DNA of 64,000 bases, taken from assembly GCA_013396915.1 (NCBI GenBank), contig VWZL01000114.1:376691-440690 (forward strand), given 5' to 3'. A program made the position numbers and the translations under genes. Source of the DNA: Stercorarius parasiticus. Its lineage: Eukaryota > Chordata > Aves > Charadriiformes > Stercorariidae. The notes beneath the pieces are model-generated. The model was given only the letters and a program-made list of their open reading frames with translations, did no database searches and was not told where the DNA came from. This document shows, one piece after another, positions 12,071 to 24,400 of the stretch. The stretch's first letter is position 1; each line of letters begins with the position of its first letter.

Positions 12071-13860
12071 TTCAGTTGTCTTAAAATTTAATGTGAGAAA
12101 GCTCCTTTTTAAAAATTAAACATTCACAGGCATACTAAATTCTGAAGTCTAATCAAATTGTGTTATATATGTAACATGAGTTATATGCGTAAACATTTGA
12201 GTGGAAAGGATTGTAAAGTACAAAGTACTTTCAGAAATGTGTGATGGACCCCTTTGTGGTCCATACAGTTTCAATTCAGGTACCTTGGTGTGCCAGGTAT
12301 GTTCCCTTCTAGTGCCTGCAGAACTGTAAACTGCACCAATGAGAGCAAGAAGTAGCAGGTGCACAGCTCCTTTTTTGGCTGTGAATTCCTCGCTGGAGCA
12401 AAATTACTGCAGAATATAAGACAATATAATAAATTTAGAGAAAGCATAATCTGCTTACGTTCCTTTTGATTTTCAGTACTTCATTTGGGATGCTTCTCTA
12501 TCTCAGGCTTTTTTACCCACTATTTACCCACTAAAATAATTATCACCTTTAATAGTTCCATTATTTTTGTTGTACCCTCTTTATAATATGTTTCTTACAC
12601 CAATATTTAATTGTGGTGGTAGGCTATACCTGCTTCGAAAAATGCAATTTAATACTTGGAGTAGGTTCTTGAGCGTCATCATCTGTGTTGAGCTAGTAAA
12701 ATCTAGCTCTCTGACAGTATTGATTCAATGATTTCTTGTAAAACTAAGAGTAGTAGAGGTGAGCTGTTTTCACAAAGATGAATATTCAGTAGTCAATGGA
12801 CTTCTTACTGGAAGTAAATCTTCAGTTACATTTCTATTGGCTTTATGACCACAATCTTAGCTTTTGGTTGTTGTGAAAGCTAGTGATTTTACTTTGGAGA
12901 AATGGAAAGAATTTGGAGATCCCTGATTGGTAGATAAACTACTATCTGATAAATATAAACAATGTACAGAGAAGTAAAATAATTTGTACTTAAATGACCA
13001 TAAAGAACAATCATTCATAGAACCCTAATGGGTATCAATTAAATACCCATTAGTGTGGATCCAGGATGCAGAACTGAAAGTTGTGTTTTCACAATGGCTT
13101 TGTGAAACTTATGAAAAATCCCCAGGTAAAGAATTAGAGTGAGTTTACTATTTAAGCCACTTTACTTGCAAAATGTATTTTCCTTTTGTTGGGATTAATG
13201 ATTTCCTTTCTTTTAGGCATTAAGACTGTTTATTGATTTCTTTTTTTTTTTAAATAAAATGATGCTCATTAAACTGAGATATCTGTTCTCTTTTCTACAC
13301 ACTAGTATTTCAGAAACTGGCTAGAATTCTGGTAGGTTTAAGTTCTAAGCATTCACGTACTACTACATTACATGAACCTAGCTCCATACGCTTAAGCAAA
13401 GGAATTAAAGATAAAACCACTCTGATATAGCACATATACTAGTCCTCCTTGGAGAGCTGAATTTCACAATTTATTTTATTTTTTTTATTGAAATGCTTAC
13501 ATTATTAATAATTGCTTTGGCTTTTCTTCAGATGCCTGTTCTCTACAAACAGGAGGGAATTGTTAAAAAAGGCAGATGTTTCTCATGAGATAAAGAGATG
13601 ATAAAGGAATGAACCAGACTGAGAGTTAACTTTACACTGTGAGCAACAGAATTTTGTTGTAGGCATTTCCTATAGTGTGTTGCCCTCTTGGCAATATTGC
13701 TTTCACTGCCGTAGTAAATATCCCTATGGATGTTAATAGATCATCAGTGATGATCTGAGTTTTCACCAGGATCACTGATCATTGAAATAAGTTTCTGATG
13801 CCTATGTGACTTCCTTTCATCTGACTGAGCAAAATTCTCACAGGAAATTCATATCTAGGT

Positions 13861-13862
<2 letters not shown>

Positions 13863-13891
<29 letters not shown>
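13863..13891. repeat. (TAA)n microsatellite
   Basis: About 9.7 uninterrupted units of TAA, directly visible. Confidence 0.97.
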
Positions 13892-15196
13892 GGAATAAAG
13901 CCCCAAAGGGTTTCACCTTAAAGAAGTCTGAGAAAGAACATTTTTCAATGAAGTATTAAAATACATTGTCATCGAGGAATTATTTTCTTCTCACTGGGGA
14001 TATTTTAGGTGAAATAAAAGCATCCAGTATCAAAAATACTTGGAAAAGCATACAGGAGTATTTTAATCATCTTGGGAAGAAGATGTTTTCTGTAATTAAA
14101 ATAGCAACAGAAGAGAATCCCTATAACATTGTCCATCCTGAAATTGAAAACACAGCATATCCTTTATAAATATTTATTATACTGAAAGCCAATTCTGTTT
14201 TATGACCATATTGAGATTACGGAATTTTTGGTTGAAGCTCAGACAGAGAATTGCCCTTGCCCATAGTGGTAAAAGCATTGACTAGTGTGTATTTGTCACT
14301 ATATATATTCGCAGCCTGAATTTTGCATGAACTGAACTTTCTTTGCCTTACAGCAAGTTTTAGATTTTATGAACCATTGTACTTCTGGCAATACATAAAT
14401 GTGCTTCTGAGTTCCAAAAATAACACAGAAAATTGCTGTATTTCTTATGTTCTGCTTAGACCTTTATGTGTTGGCACTCAAGTAATACAATGAATATACT
14501 TACTGGTTTTGCTGCCAGTGGTTATGAACCTGGCTGCTTGATTGATTTTACTTTCATTCCGTTGTTACAATAGTATGAGTAGTACCTTGAGCACTATAAG
14601 TAAGGAAGCCTTGTTTACTACGGATTTGTGTCTCCTAAGTGATTAAGTGGTGTGTAAGGCAGTAACAGTTGTCACTGAATTTTTTAAACACAGTTAAGGC
14701 ATCTCTCCTGCGTGAATTCTCAGGAAGTCAAGACTGATGAGGCAGCCATTTCCTCAGTGAGACATTCATCCAAGCTTCTCTTCTTCACCTCTTTTCATCT
14801 AGCACTTTCATGTTTGTAAAACCTCTGTATCACATCTAGAAACATGTGGAGCCCCCTTTTCTAACACATTCCTGTCCACTGCTGTTGCTCTTGCTTTCTT
14901 CAGCCTGCCTCCTGATGCCTGATCACGTAAGAGCTGGCTAAGAGTGTTCATCCATATTTTCTCCTTTTTATTCTTTTATTTTTGTGTTTTGAAAAGTTAT
15001 GCCAGATATTTTTAACGTTATATATAAAACCATTAAAACTTACTTTACCACGCTCTACATTGGTGGCCATTTCTTGAAATTGCTACTACAGTATGTTAAA
15101 AGAGAGAAGTGGGGTAGAAGTGCTGAGAGAGAGACTTTGATTACTTAAATGTTTAATATTTATATGGTGAAAATGTTTCCCCCACCCCACCTCCCT

Positions 15197-15230
15197 ACAA
15201 AAAAACAAACAAACAAACAAAAACAAAAAA
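15197..15230. repeat. A-rich (AAAC)n low-complexity stretch
   Basis: Repeated AAAC units flanked by A runs, following a C-rich stretch. Confidence 0.9.
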
Positions 15231-18200
15231 CCCGACAAACCCATACAGAAAAGAATATCAAACCAGTAAAAATAATAATAGTAAAAAAATTAAAACATAA
15301 AGCCTTATCAGAATATATGCATGTTATCATTGGCTCAGTTAAGAATTTGTGCTAATGTTTTCAATATTCCTCCATGTACCAAGACCTGTTGTAGTCTCTT
15401 CTGACTAGAAAATATCCTTTTTATAGTATACTGTATTTCCTAACAGCTACCAGAGGTTTACTGCTAGTATTGCTTTATGTGTTCACTCACAGTCTTGCAA
15501 ATGATCCTAATACCCACTCAGAGGTGGTGTGTATAACTATCATACTTACCAACTATAGTTTCGGTCCTTGGCAAAATCGCTGTAACTGATAGTAATGGTG
15601 CTGTATTATGGTGCTGTAATTGTTTATCTATGATACAAATATTGAGGAATAATTAGTTTCTTACAGGCTATTAACCACTAGAGATATGTATTTAAAACTT
15701 CAGAACATTTAGGAATAAGTTAAATACTGGTTCTGTACATAGAAATAAATTCTATACCTTCTGTTACTGTTTATTGCTTAATTTGTGATATTTCATATAA
15801 CAGCTAATGGTCAGAAGGGCAATGTCTCACTTTAAAATTTGTGGTTTGTTTGTTAATGAAAATACTACCCACTCACCCCCCCCAGAACTCAAACATAAAA
15901 ACATTAATTAGTGTGTTTTCTATTTGATTTCTTTGACTTACTGTTTCATCCCCACTGGTTATGAAAATGTTTTCTTCAATATTCCTAACACATGTCCAGC
16001 ACCCTTGCTTGCTTTGAACTTGTAACCCCCTTCAGTATGTGATTGATGAATATAAAATTGAATCACAGAGCACAAGAAAGATGGTATAAACATGACTATA
16101 GGTGCAGTCTCAAAAATATATCTGAAACTGGAGTTTTCAGAATACTTTGACTTTGAATAGGACTAGACTGCTTTCCAGAATCCCATGATTTGAAGAAACC
16201 TGCCTTTGCAGGAACAGATTTGTTATGTTCAGAGAGGAACACCCTATACATATAACCTCACAATAACTTGATCACTAAACTAATGACTTAACATATCCTA
16301 AAGAACCTGGCAATGGCTGAAACCAGAAAGGAGGGGAGTAAAGGTTGGCAAATTGGCAAAACAACGCCAATGTGACGCATATTTATTTTAAGACTTAAAA
16401 CATGCTTTAACAAAAATTTGAAACCCAATGATTATTTATTTGTAAGAATTCATTTATATGTTAAATGTATATTAGAATTTGTGTCTATTTTTGTAAGACT
16501 GAGTTGTATGTATATTTTCAATTTTTACCCTATATTTCTGAGGAACATACTTTAAAAAAATCAGAATTGATATTTGACAGAATAATTTGAGCAAACAAAC
16601 TTAAAGAATGGTGGATTTGTGGAGTGTAATAATAAAATATTGAGACCTGACAAAATTACAACTGCATGTTCTGCTTTTTAAGATTTTTTTGTTCTGAAAT
16701 CAGGTCTCTACAATAACTCAAGTTACTATATACTAGAATGTGGCTTATGGCTGTGTATAAGGTCTGGACATCTACTTGGTTGTCTAGGCAAGAGTTTGCC
16801 GATGTCAACAACCCCTGAATTTTAAATGATATTTTCTCTGTACACTTTTCTAAAATTCCCTGTCATTGTCTTTCATTTCTGCTATAGGCTGCAAAACCGA
16901 ACCACTAGTTAATTTATGAGTTTTCAGAAGATTTTTTAAATTGTTTTTTCTATAGCCATAAATAAAATATTATTTAAATATAATTTTACCTGGGACAGAT
17001 GGGAAACAAGAAGAAGGAAAGGGTAATTGGCTGGTGTTTTTGTGACAGTACAGAGAGATTTTAGTGTAGAATATGTATTACTCATATGTGGCATTTTCAT
17101 TTTTTTAGTTTGTTATAAATATTAGAAGTTACTAACAGCTATCCCCTATAGACACAATTCCCCTTAAGACAGTGCACAAAGCTGTTATTCAAAACTATGA
17201 CTAATTATGTCTAAATGTAAAGTGGGTATCTAACAGAATCATAGAATGAGGGTTTTGTAATAGACTGGTAGGTTTTGTTTGTAGATTTGAGCTTTGAAAA
17301 ATTAAATAGGTAGCTGAAGCTATGCACCTGGCTATATCCCTTTCAAAAAGATAAAGGTGTAATTTCATGCATTCCTATGGAATATCTTTGGATCTAGTCT
17401 AAAACGTTTTCTGCCTTATATCAGCAAAGGGTATTGCAACTGCCTCTGTTGGACAAGAGTTCTGTATGATTAAATGATTTACCTTTTCCAATGCATTTTT
17501 AGATAGCTACCTAGTACAGATGTAAATACATTTAAAATGCTAAATACTGTTCAGAGAACAGCAAAAAAATCTGCTCTTATGTCTAACAATGTAAAGATAA
17601 AATTTTACACTAGTATATAATCATGAAAGTTTATCCAATAATTTGAGCACGGTTAAGAGTAGAGTTAAACCTTGTTTGCCTGGCAGATATATGAAGGAAA
17701 ATTTCAGTCTTTGCTGGGGTTATTCTATTAACAACTTCAGTTAGAAAAAAAAAAAAGAATGTTAAAAACATCTTTGGAGTAATATTTTTTCATCTGATGT
17801 AAAAAAATATATTTAATTAGTGTTAGGAAAGTAGAAAGCTTTTTACAGACAAAACTGCAATTTGGTACTGGAATTTTAATTTTTCTCCTGTGTCCCATAC
17901 TGATTAGGACTAATGAATGCTGGGCGGGGAAAAAAAGCACACACTGTCTGTTTAGCTTTTAATTTTGGAGGATATTGTTTTTCTTATTCTGCTTTGCTTA
18001 GTAGTAACTATTTCACTTTGAGCCACTACAAGAAAAGAAATTCTTCACTAATTACAGCACTTTTCTACTCCATGGACAGATTCAAGAAATAACTGTTGTA
18101 TGCTGAATAACCCCTTATGAAAACAATGTCCAAAGAAGACATCCAGTCCTCATTAAATATAGTTCTGCTTGGCTGCTCTGCACTTTTAATAGGAAATGAA

Positions 18201-18899
18201 GAACAACTGTGTGAAATACACTGTTGGTTGCTTTGTAGCAATATGTCAGCGATATTCCAGCAGTTAATGAAAGTCGATGAAAAGAGATAGCTTCTCTAAG
18301 TGTTGCTTTATATTTTATGCCTTAAAAAGAACTAGCTGCATCATGTCCTCATGAGTTGGTTGGAGTTGTGTTTTGGTAATAAACATGCGGTTCATATGAG
18401 CATACCAATAAGGAATGAAGTATGACAGCATAGGGTGTAAACATCCATAATTGCTTGTGTAGACAGCAGGAGGGTCACAGGCGGTTCATGGTGACGACTG
18501 AAGTACCTTCAAATGAAGACAGGAGATTCTTAACTGGCGAAAATTAAAAAAGCGCCGAAGGTAATAAATAGTCAATATACAGAAATTATTGTGGCATTTT
18601 TGAACAGTGAGTTTAAGGAGAACATATAATTATGCAAATGTTCAGTATTTTTAGTGTTTTATGCCCAGCATGATGATTTACATTTGGCATTTTTAATCCC
18701 AGTTAGCTTTTGACCTGGAAAGCTGGGGATTTCTTCCTTATATTTTCTTCCCACAACCGAAGGAAGGAAAAGGTGAAGTTGCAAGACCTGGAAAATGTTA
18801 ATATTTCTGTCCAGAATCTTCTAATACTAAATATTTTTTCTCTTATTTTGCTTTAGCTTTTTTTCATGCTCATCTACATTGAACACAAGACAAGAGCTG

Positions 18900-18998
18900 A
18901 ATCATAGAATCATAGAATGGTTCAGGTTGGAAAGGACCTTAAAGATCATCTAGTTCCAATTCCCCCGCCATGGGCAGGGACACCTCCCACTAGACCAA
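18900..18998 (-). mobile_element. CR1 LINE 3'-terminal fragment with intact terminal repeat
   Basis: It begins with two copies of the antisense terminal unit (AATCATAG), then 'aatggttcaggttggaaagg', 'ccttaaagatcatctag' and 'ccatgggcagggacacctcc', and stops after 'ccactagacca'. This is a short, fairly well preserved CR1 3' end of about 100 bp. Confidence 0.93.
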
Positions 18999-21430
18999 TG
19001 GCTGTATCTCAACTGTTCTTAGGTATCACTTGGAAACTGAACTTTGGTTTTATGTTTTTAGGAGGCTAGAGTCTAATAACTTAATTTTTTCATCCACACC
19101 TAGTTGTCTAGTAATTGCTTTACCTACTCCGTTGTACTCCATCAGTCCTCCCATCTGCCAGTCAAAGGATGACACGTGTTTCCTCTATATCCTGGGTAAA
19201 TGGAGGCAATATTGTCAAAAGGAATGAGTTGTCTGTCTCTTTAACAATGAGTGGCTGAGGCCTTCTGAGAAAGACAGATTTCCAGGCTTTAGATGCCTGT
19301 GTTATGGAGATTACACACTTCCTCAGATATTTAAGTCTTAAAAAAGAGTAGGATTTCTTTTTGTCCGGAGTAGTTGCTGCTGCTAGCTGAACTGCAGCGC
19401 TGGCTAAGATGAATTATGTTTTGAAATATCTCTCTCTTTCTGTGCATTTCATATAGAGTTGCATAAGGCATGTGGATTCCATTCGGAGGTCGGGGTGCCT
19501 AAATGTTCAGTGTAATTATACTGAGTATTAGAATAAATATCTTTTCCAATGGTTTCCAAAATTCTAGAAATTCAGCAAGTTGCTTGGCTCATCTTAAGAG
19601 AAGTATTTAAGAGGATCCAACAAATTAGTCAAGTGGCATGTCTAGATAGTTGAATCTATCCAATTCAAGAAGTGTAAAATCTCAGTTTCAACTTCATCTA
19701 GGAATTGATGAAAATAAAAATGGAAGGAAGCACTTACATTAAAGAAATCTTACCTAATAACTTGAAGATGATAGCCTGTGTATAAGCTTGGAAGAATTCT
19801 TACTTATGTCTTCATGATGCTCACTTATTTTGTCAGTACCATTAATGAAATTTATTAAAAAAAATCAGTGAGATTTCACAGAGAAGAGCAGCTGAGGTGG
19901 CTGTTTGTTACAGAAGAAATTATTATATAGTAAAATCACAGTGAATTTTCAGTATATGTTCAGAATGTATAACAAACACAGAAGAAATAAAAAGATATTC
20001 ACTTTGGAATTCTCTTTACTTATGATTTGGCCAGGTGAGAGAAGCATTCTGTCTGAGAATGTAGCTATGATTTTTGCACTGAGTTTGAACAGACAAAGTT
20101 CAATTTCTTTTTTGTCGTATTCCTGTGAGGGAAGGGAAACGTTTTCATATATGAAATACTCAGATATGTTAAGTGTGCAAGGAAAGAGATAGTAATACTC
20201 GCATCTAGAAAGTATTTAAGATAATTGTTCAAGTTTTAGTGGAAAAAGCTTGCAAAGAGATACTGTAAAGTGAACGTGAGTAGAGAAGTTACAGCATGTA
20301 CTAAACCCTCTAGAATAACATCTCTGTTGTCTCCCATCTCTTCAAGTTGCTCCCCTGTCAGCCTGCAACTTTCTGGACACCAAGCCTGTGTGACTAGTTA
20401 TTTGCAGGGTCTAAGAAGCAGTTTCCTTCGAGATTAGTCCTCAGGTGGGTAGTTAGTGACCTTGGTTTGTGATGTTTAATGGAATTGGAATACATTGTAA
20501 AAATGGTTCTCTTTTTTTGACAACCCTTTATTAGCAGCCAGCAATTAAATGTATTAAGAGCCCTTGTTGTTCACACTCTTTCAGCCACAGAACACTAAGG
20601 GATGTATATGTTATAATTACAATTATCCATTCTCCTCATTGTCCTGCTGAGGAATGCAACTGTAATTCTGGCAGACAGACTACATAGTTGGCTTGCTGTC
20701 CTTGGACTGCAGATGTCTAATTGCAGGCAACCATTTCATTTCAAATGGCTCATTAAAGCAGAAGCCATTTAGCATTGCTAACATGGATCTGCATCCATGA
20801 TTATGCATTTAATTAGAAAAGTGCAAGCTTTTTTCCTTTGTAATCTGGATTTACAAAATTTCTCCTATGTAATCTGTTTTAGAAGAACTTGAATGGCTTA
20901 ATTTATTATCTTTTTTGCAGTGCTTAATATCTGTGTTATTCATCTGTGAACTTGATAAGCCAGCTATAACCACATTGTATGCATTTGTGTTTCACAAGCG
21001 TTGCATGTTTGACTAGTTTATCTAGTTTGAATTTTCCTTAATCTGAAAATCATTTATTCTGCCACTTTATTTGTACCTGAAGCTAAACCAAGTTTAGGTA
21101 TATAAGTGTCTCTGTTGACTTGTCCCTGAGAAGCTGCTAGTAAAGTAGTAAGATTAACTTAACCTTTCTGAACCTTTCCCCTTTATTTTTTTCCAGTATA
21201 AGCAGGAAAGATAATCTACTTGAGTCCTTCTTTTCTTGAGCTCTGTAGTTTATTTATTGTCCATTTGTGTGTGTGCATTGTTATCACACTTTTTGCTTAG
21301 CATAGATGGGACCCATTTAAATTACATTATTGACCGAGTTTCTTTCTTCTCTATATGCTATACTTATACATAAATGTAACCTAGGTGGTTTACTGAGGGT
21401 CATCATCCCATGTGTTGTCCCGCCCCGCCC

Positions 21431-21433
21431 NNN
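21431..21433. other. Three unknown bases in a C-rich run
   Basis: NNN lies between CGCCCCGCCC and ACCCCCCCG. It is probably an unresolved homopolymer rather than a scaffold gap, since the two sides do not repeat each other. Confidence 0.9.
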
Positions 21434-24400
21434 ACCCCCCCGTTTTTTCCATTGCAAAATATGAACTGCCAAATTTTTATATTTGGACAGATAAACACGT
21501 TTGCACTGCAAGCAGAGATAATGGACTCTCTTTCTCTTCCCCCTGGCCCCACCTTGAGAGATGTTTTTTCTCTTGCACTTTACCTTTGTGCAATTTACTC
21601 AACCAGTTGTTCCAAAGTTCTCTAGCTACAGTATACCTTTCCTGAAACAGTTACCTGTCATATTTAGGTTTCTATGTGATCCTAGTGGCAGGTCCCTTCT
21701 AGATAAGTGCTAGGGAGGGGCTTAAGTAAATATGTGAAAGAACGTCAAAGGAAACAAGGCTCTATAAAGGTGCTTATTTCCAAATATTGCTAAAATTTCT
21801 CAATAGAATACTGTGCAGTGCTTTGAATTCCAGGACAGGACTAGGATAATCTGAACTGCCGGCTCCAGAATAGGGGAGGTCAGGAGAATAAGATACATTT
21901 AGGAAATGTGAAAAAGCTTCTTGCTGTCATACTTTGGGTGGGTGCAAGGAATCTGAATGAGTTAACAGCTGATGAGGCATTCAATGTGCACACTAAAGCA
22001 AGGCTGTGAAATACTACCTTCTCTCTAACTCCTATTAAAGATGAAAATGATTATAAGCAAAGGTAGAATGTCTGAAAGGGCTTTACATCTTCATTTTTAG
22101 AAATCTAATTAGCTTCTACATTTCTTAAGATATATCCTATATCTTCTTTTTGTTTTGCATAGTCTTGAAGTAGATACGAAAACACAATGATTTGAGACAA
22201 AAAATGTTCAGCTTCTACTGCTTGAATTACAGTAATAAGCACAAGTGTGGTTTCTGTTCTGCCTGATCTATTACAATTAACATAAAATGTTTTATTTATT
22301 ATCCAAGTACTTCAGATAAATGCTAAATGGGATGCCTCCTGTTCCCTTTCCCACCTCTCACAGTAAAAAGTGGATGGGATTAAGAAAACTAGTACTGTGT
22401 TCATCTGCTGCTTGTCCACAGTAGTATCTTTGGAGTATTGTTTGATCTGTTGCTTTTTGTTTGTACATCTGAAATTGCCCTCTAAAAGAAGCAAGACATA
22501 TTTTCAACACTTTTAGAAATGGAGGACCTGCTGCAGTTTACCTATAGAGCAATTTGCTTAACAGAGGCAGAAATCCATGTTTGTGGATCACTGCAGTTGT
22601 GAACCATTCTGTCTAACTTTTAAAATGAGTACAGTATTATCCAATGAACCAGTTTGCTTCCTTGGAGTTAACTTGTGTGGATTAGAGTTTATTATAATTA
22701 CATAATGAAATTTGATTTGTATCACTGAAATTACAGAGTTTGGTTTCCATTCAGATCTTAGGTTTTAAAGTTTGAAGTGTTTCAAGTTTTTCAAGAGAGT
22801 CTTACTCTCAAAGTAAGGTATGCAAAGTAAGCTAAATATTTAGGATCCCTCTAAACTCAGGATAACCAGATGAATCACTGTTTTTAATTCATGGCTCTCC
22901 TGGTACTTTTTAGATAGCTGAAGTTAGGTAAATTAATTCTGTCTCAAATGTTTTGCTTACAGTTCATCAGGACCAAATGGTTTAAAAAGCGGTACATTTG
23001 GAAAATATTCATACACAAAGCCACATGTGTATTATGTACATCCAAATAATAGCTATGAAATCTTCAGAAACGTGTATCTTAAGAGGTGTTTAGGCTTTAA
23101 GAGATTTTTTTCGTATATTTATTGCTCTCTAAAGATAATTTGATGGTTGTTTTCTTTTTCTCTCTTCTTTTTAAGAATCTAAGCCAGCTTGAAAAAACAG
23201 TCTCTTAGAAGACCTCTTGTGCTAGTCATAGGCAAGAAAAATAGACTGGAGTCTCAGTATATACTCCCTCCTTTAGCAGCAGTGATTAGATAGTCTCTCA
23301 GTTAGTTTCCTTCTTGAAAGATACTTTCAGTTCATATTTTTTGCCTAATGTTAATCCTTCAAGAAAAAAAAGCAGTGCACAACTGTCAGTTTTAGTGAGT
23401 TGGATTTGTTTGAGCAGGATAACAGTTCCCAGAGGAATGTGAGCATGTGGTAGAGTACTTTACAATCTTGCTTCGCTTCTCAGAGAGCTTTCTTGACTTG
23501 GCCTTGCTGCTACTGTTTATTTCCCTGAGGAATGTCTGTGAGAGGAACTTTATTTGTCTCTGAAGGACAGAGCTGCTTCCTGGGTTTGTTTTTCCCACCT
23601 TTTATTTTTCAAGCAAAAGTCTACTTTCTAAATTCTTTCTGTTGTGTTAATACTATACTCTGCTTAGTGGATTGTGGCAGGAATGGTGGCTTTCTCAGAA
23701 TTTTAATATGTAGCTAGTTATGTAGGTATAGTTTATCCAAGGAGAATCCAGTGATGATATTTTACCAGTATTCCAATCTGGTAATTTTGTTTGGGTTTTA
23801 ACAAACTGAAATAATGTTAAATGCTTATTTTGATTACTTTGTAAAGAAAAAGCAATCAACTGCGTTTGCTTCTGAAATTTAAACTAAACGTGTTTAAGTT
23901 GCATTTAGTTTGATAAAGCAATGACTGGCTTCACTGAAGAGGCAATTTTTACCGTTTCCAGGGGAAGATAGTGGAGAAAAGCATTAAGTGGTTAAGAGGT
24001 GCACATGGAAATACTGTCCAAGGTGTAAACTAAGAATGTTGATGGAAAACATATAAAACTATCTAGGGCAGACACTCTTTTCAAGATTGCCCTGCAACTA
24101 GAAACATGCTAATGAGAGATATTCTTTATCCCTTTAATGTTTTTCTGATTTCTTCTCAACAATTCTGTATCTTTTCCGACATTGATTGATCCAGCAAACT
24201 CTGTCTCTTTTACAGTGGCATTACAATGAAACATGTGGTTTTGCCTTGCTTCTGATGCACTGGCATCTCGTGGACTTACATTCTTGTTATAGAACTAAAT
24301 AACTTCATGATTATTCCTTGTCTTGTTAAATGAGAATGATCATACTTAGCTGCTTTATTATTAGTTACTAATAAAATGTGGTCTCTGGCAGTGGAGCTAT

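Larger units (their letters stand above)
12071..18899. other. AT-rich intronic sequence with simple repeats
   Basis: No gene recognised. It contains a near-palindrome at 13739-13755, a (TAA)n microsatellite at 13863-13891, an A-rich (AAAC)n stretch at 15197-15230 and a C8 run at 15876-15883. The open frame around 13966-14169 resembles no known protein and lacks coding character. Confidence 0.6.

Noticed and set aside
13966..14169. Open frame of 67 codons
   Set aside because: No recognisable domain and no repeat family; probably chance.
17238..17250. Isolated AATCATAGAATGA resembling the CR1 terminal repeat
   Set aside because: No CR1 body follows, so it may be chance; too short to annotate.
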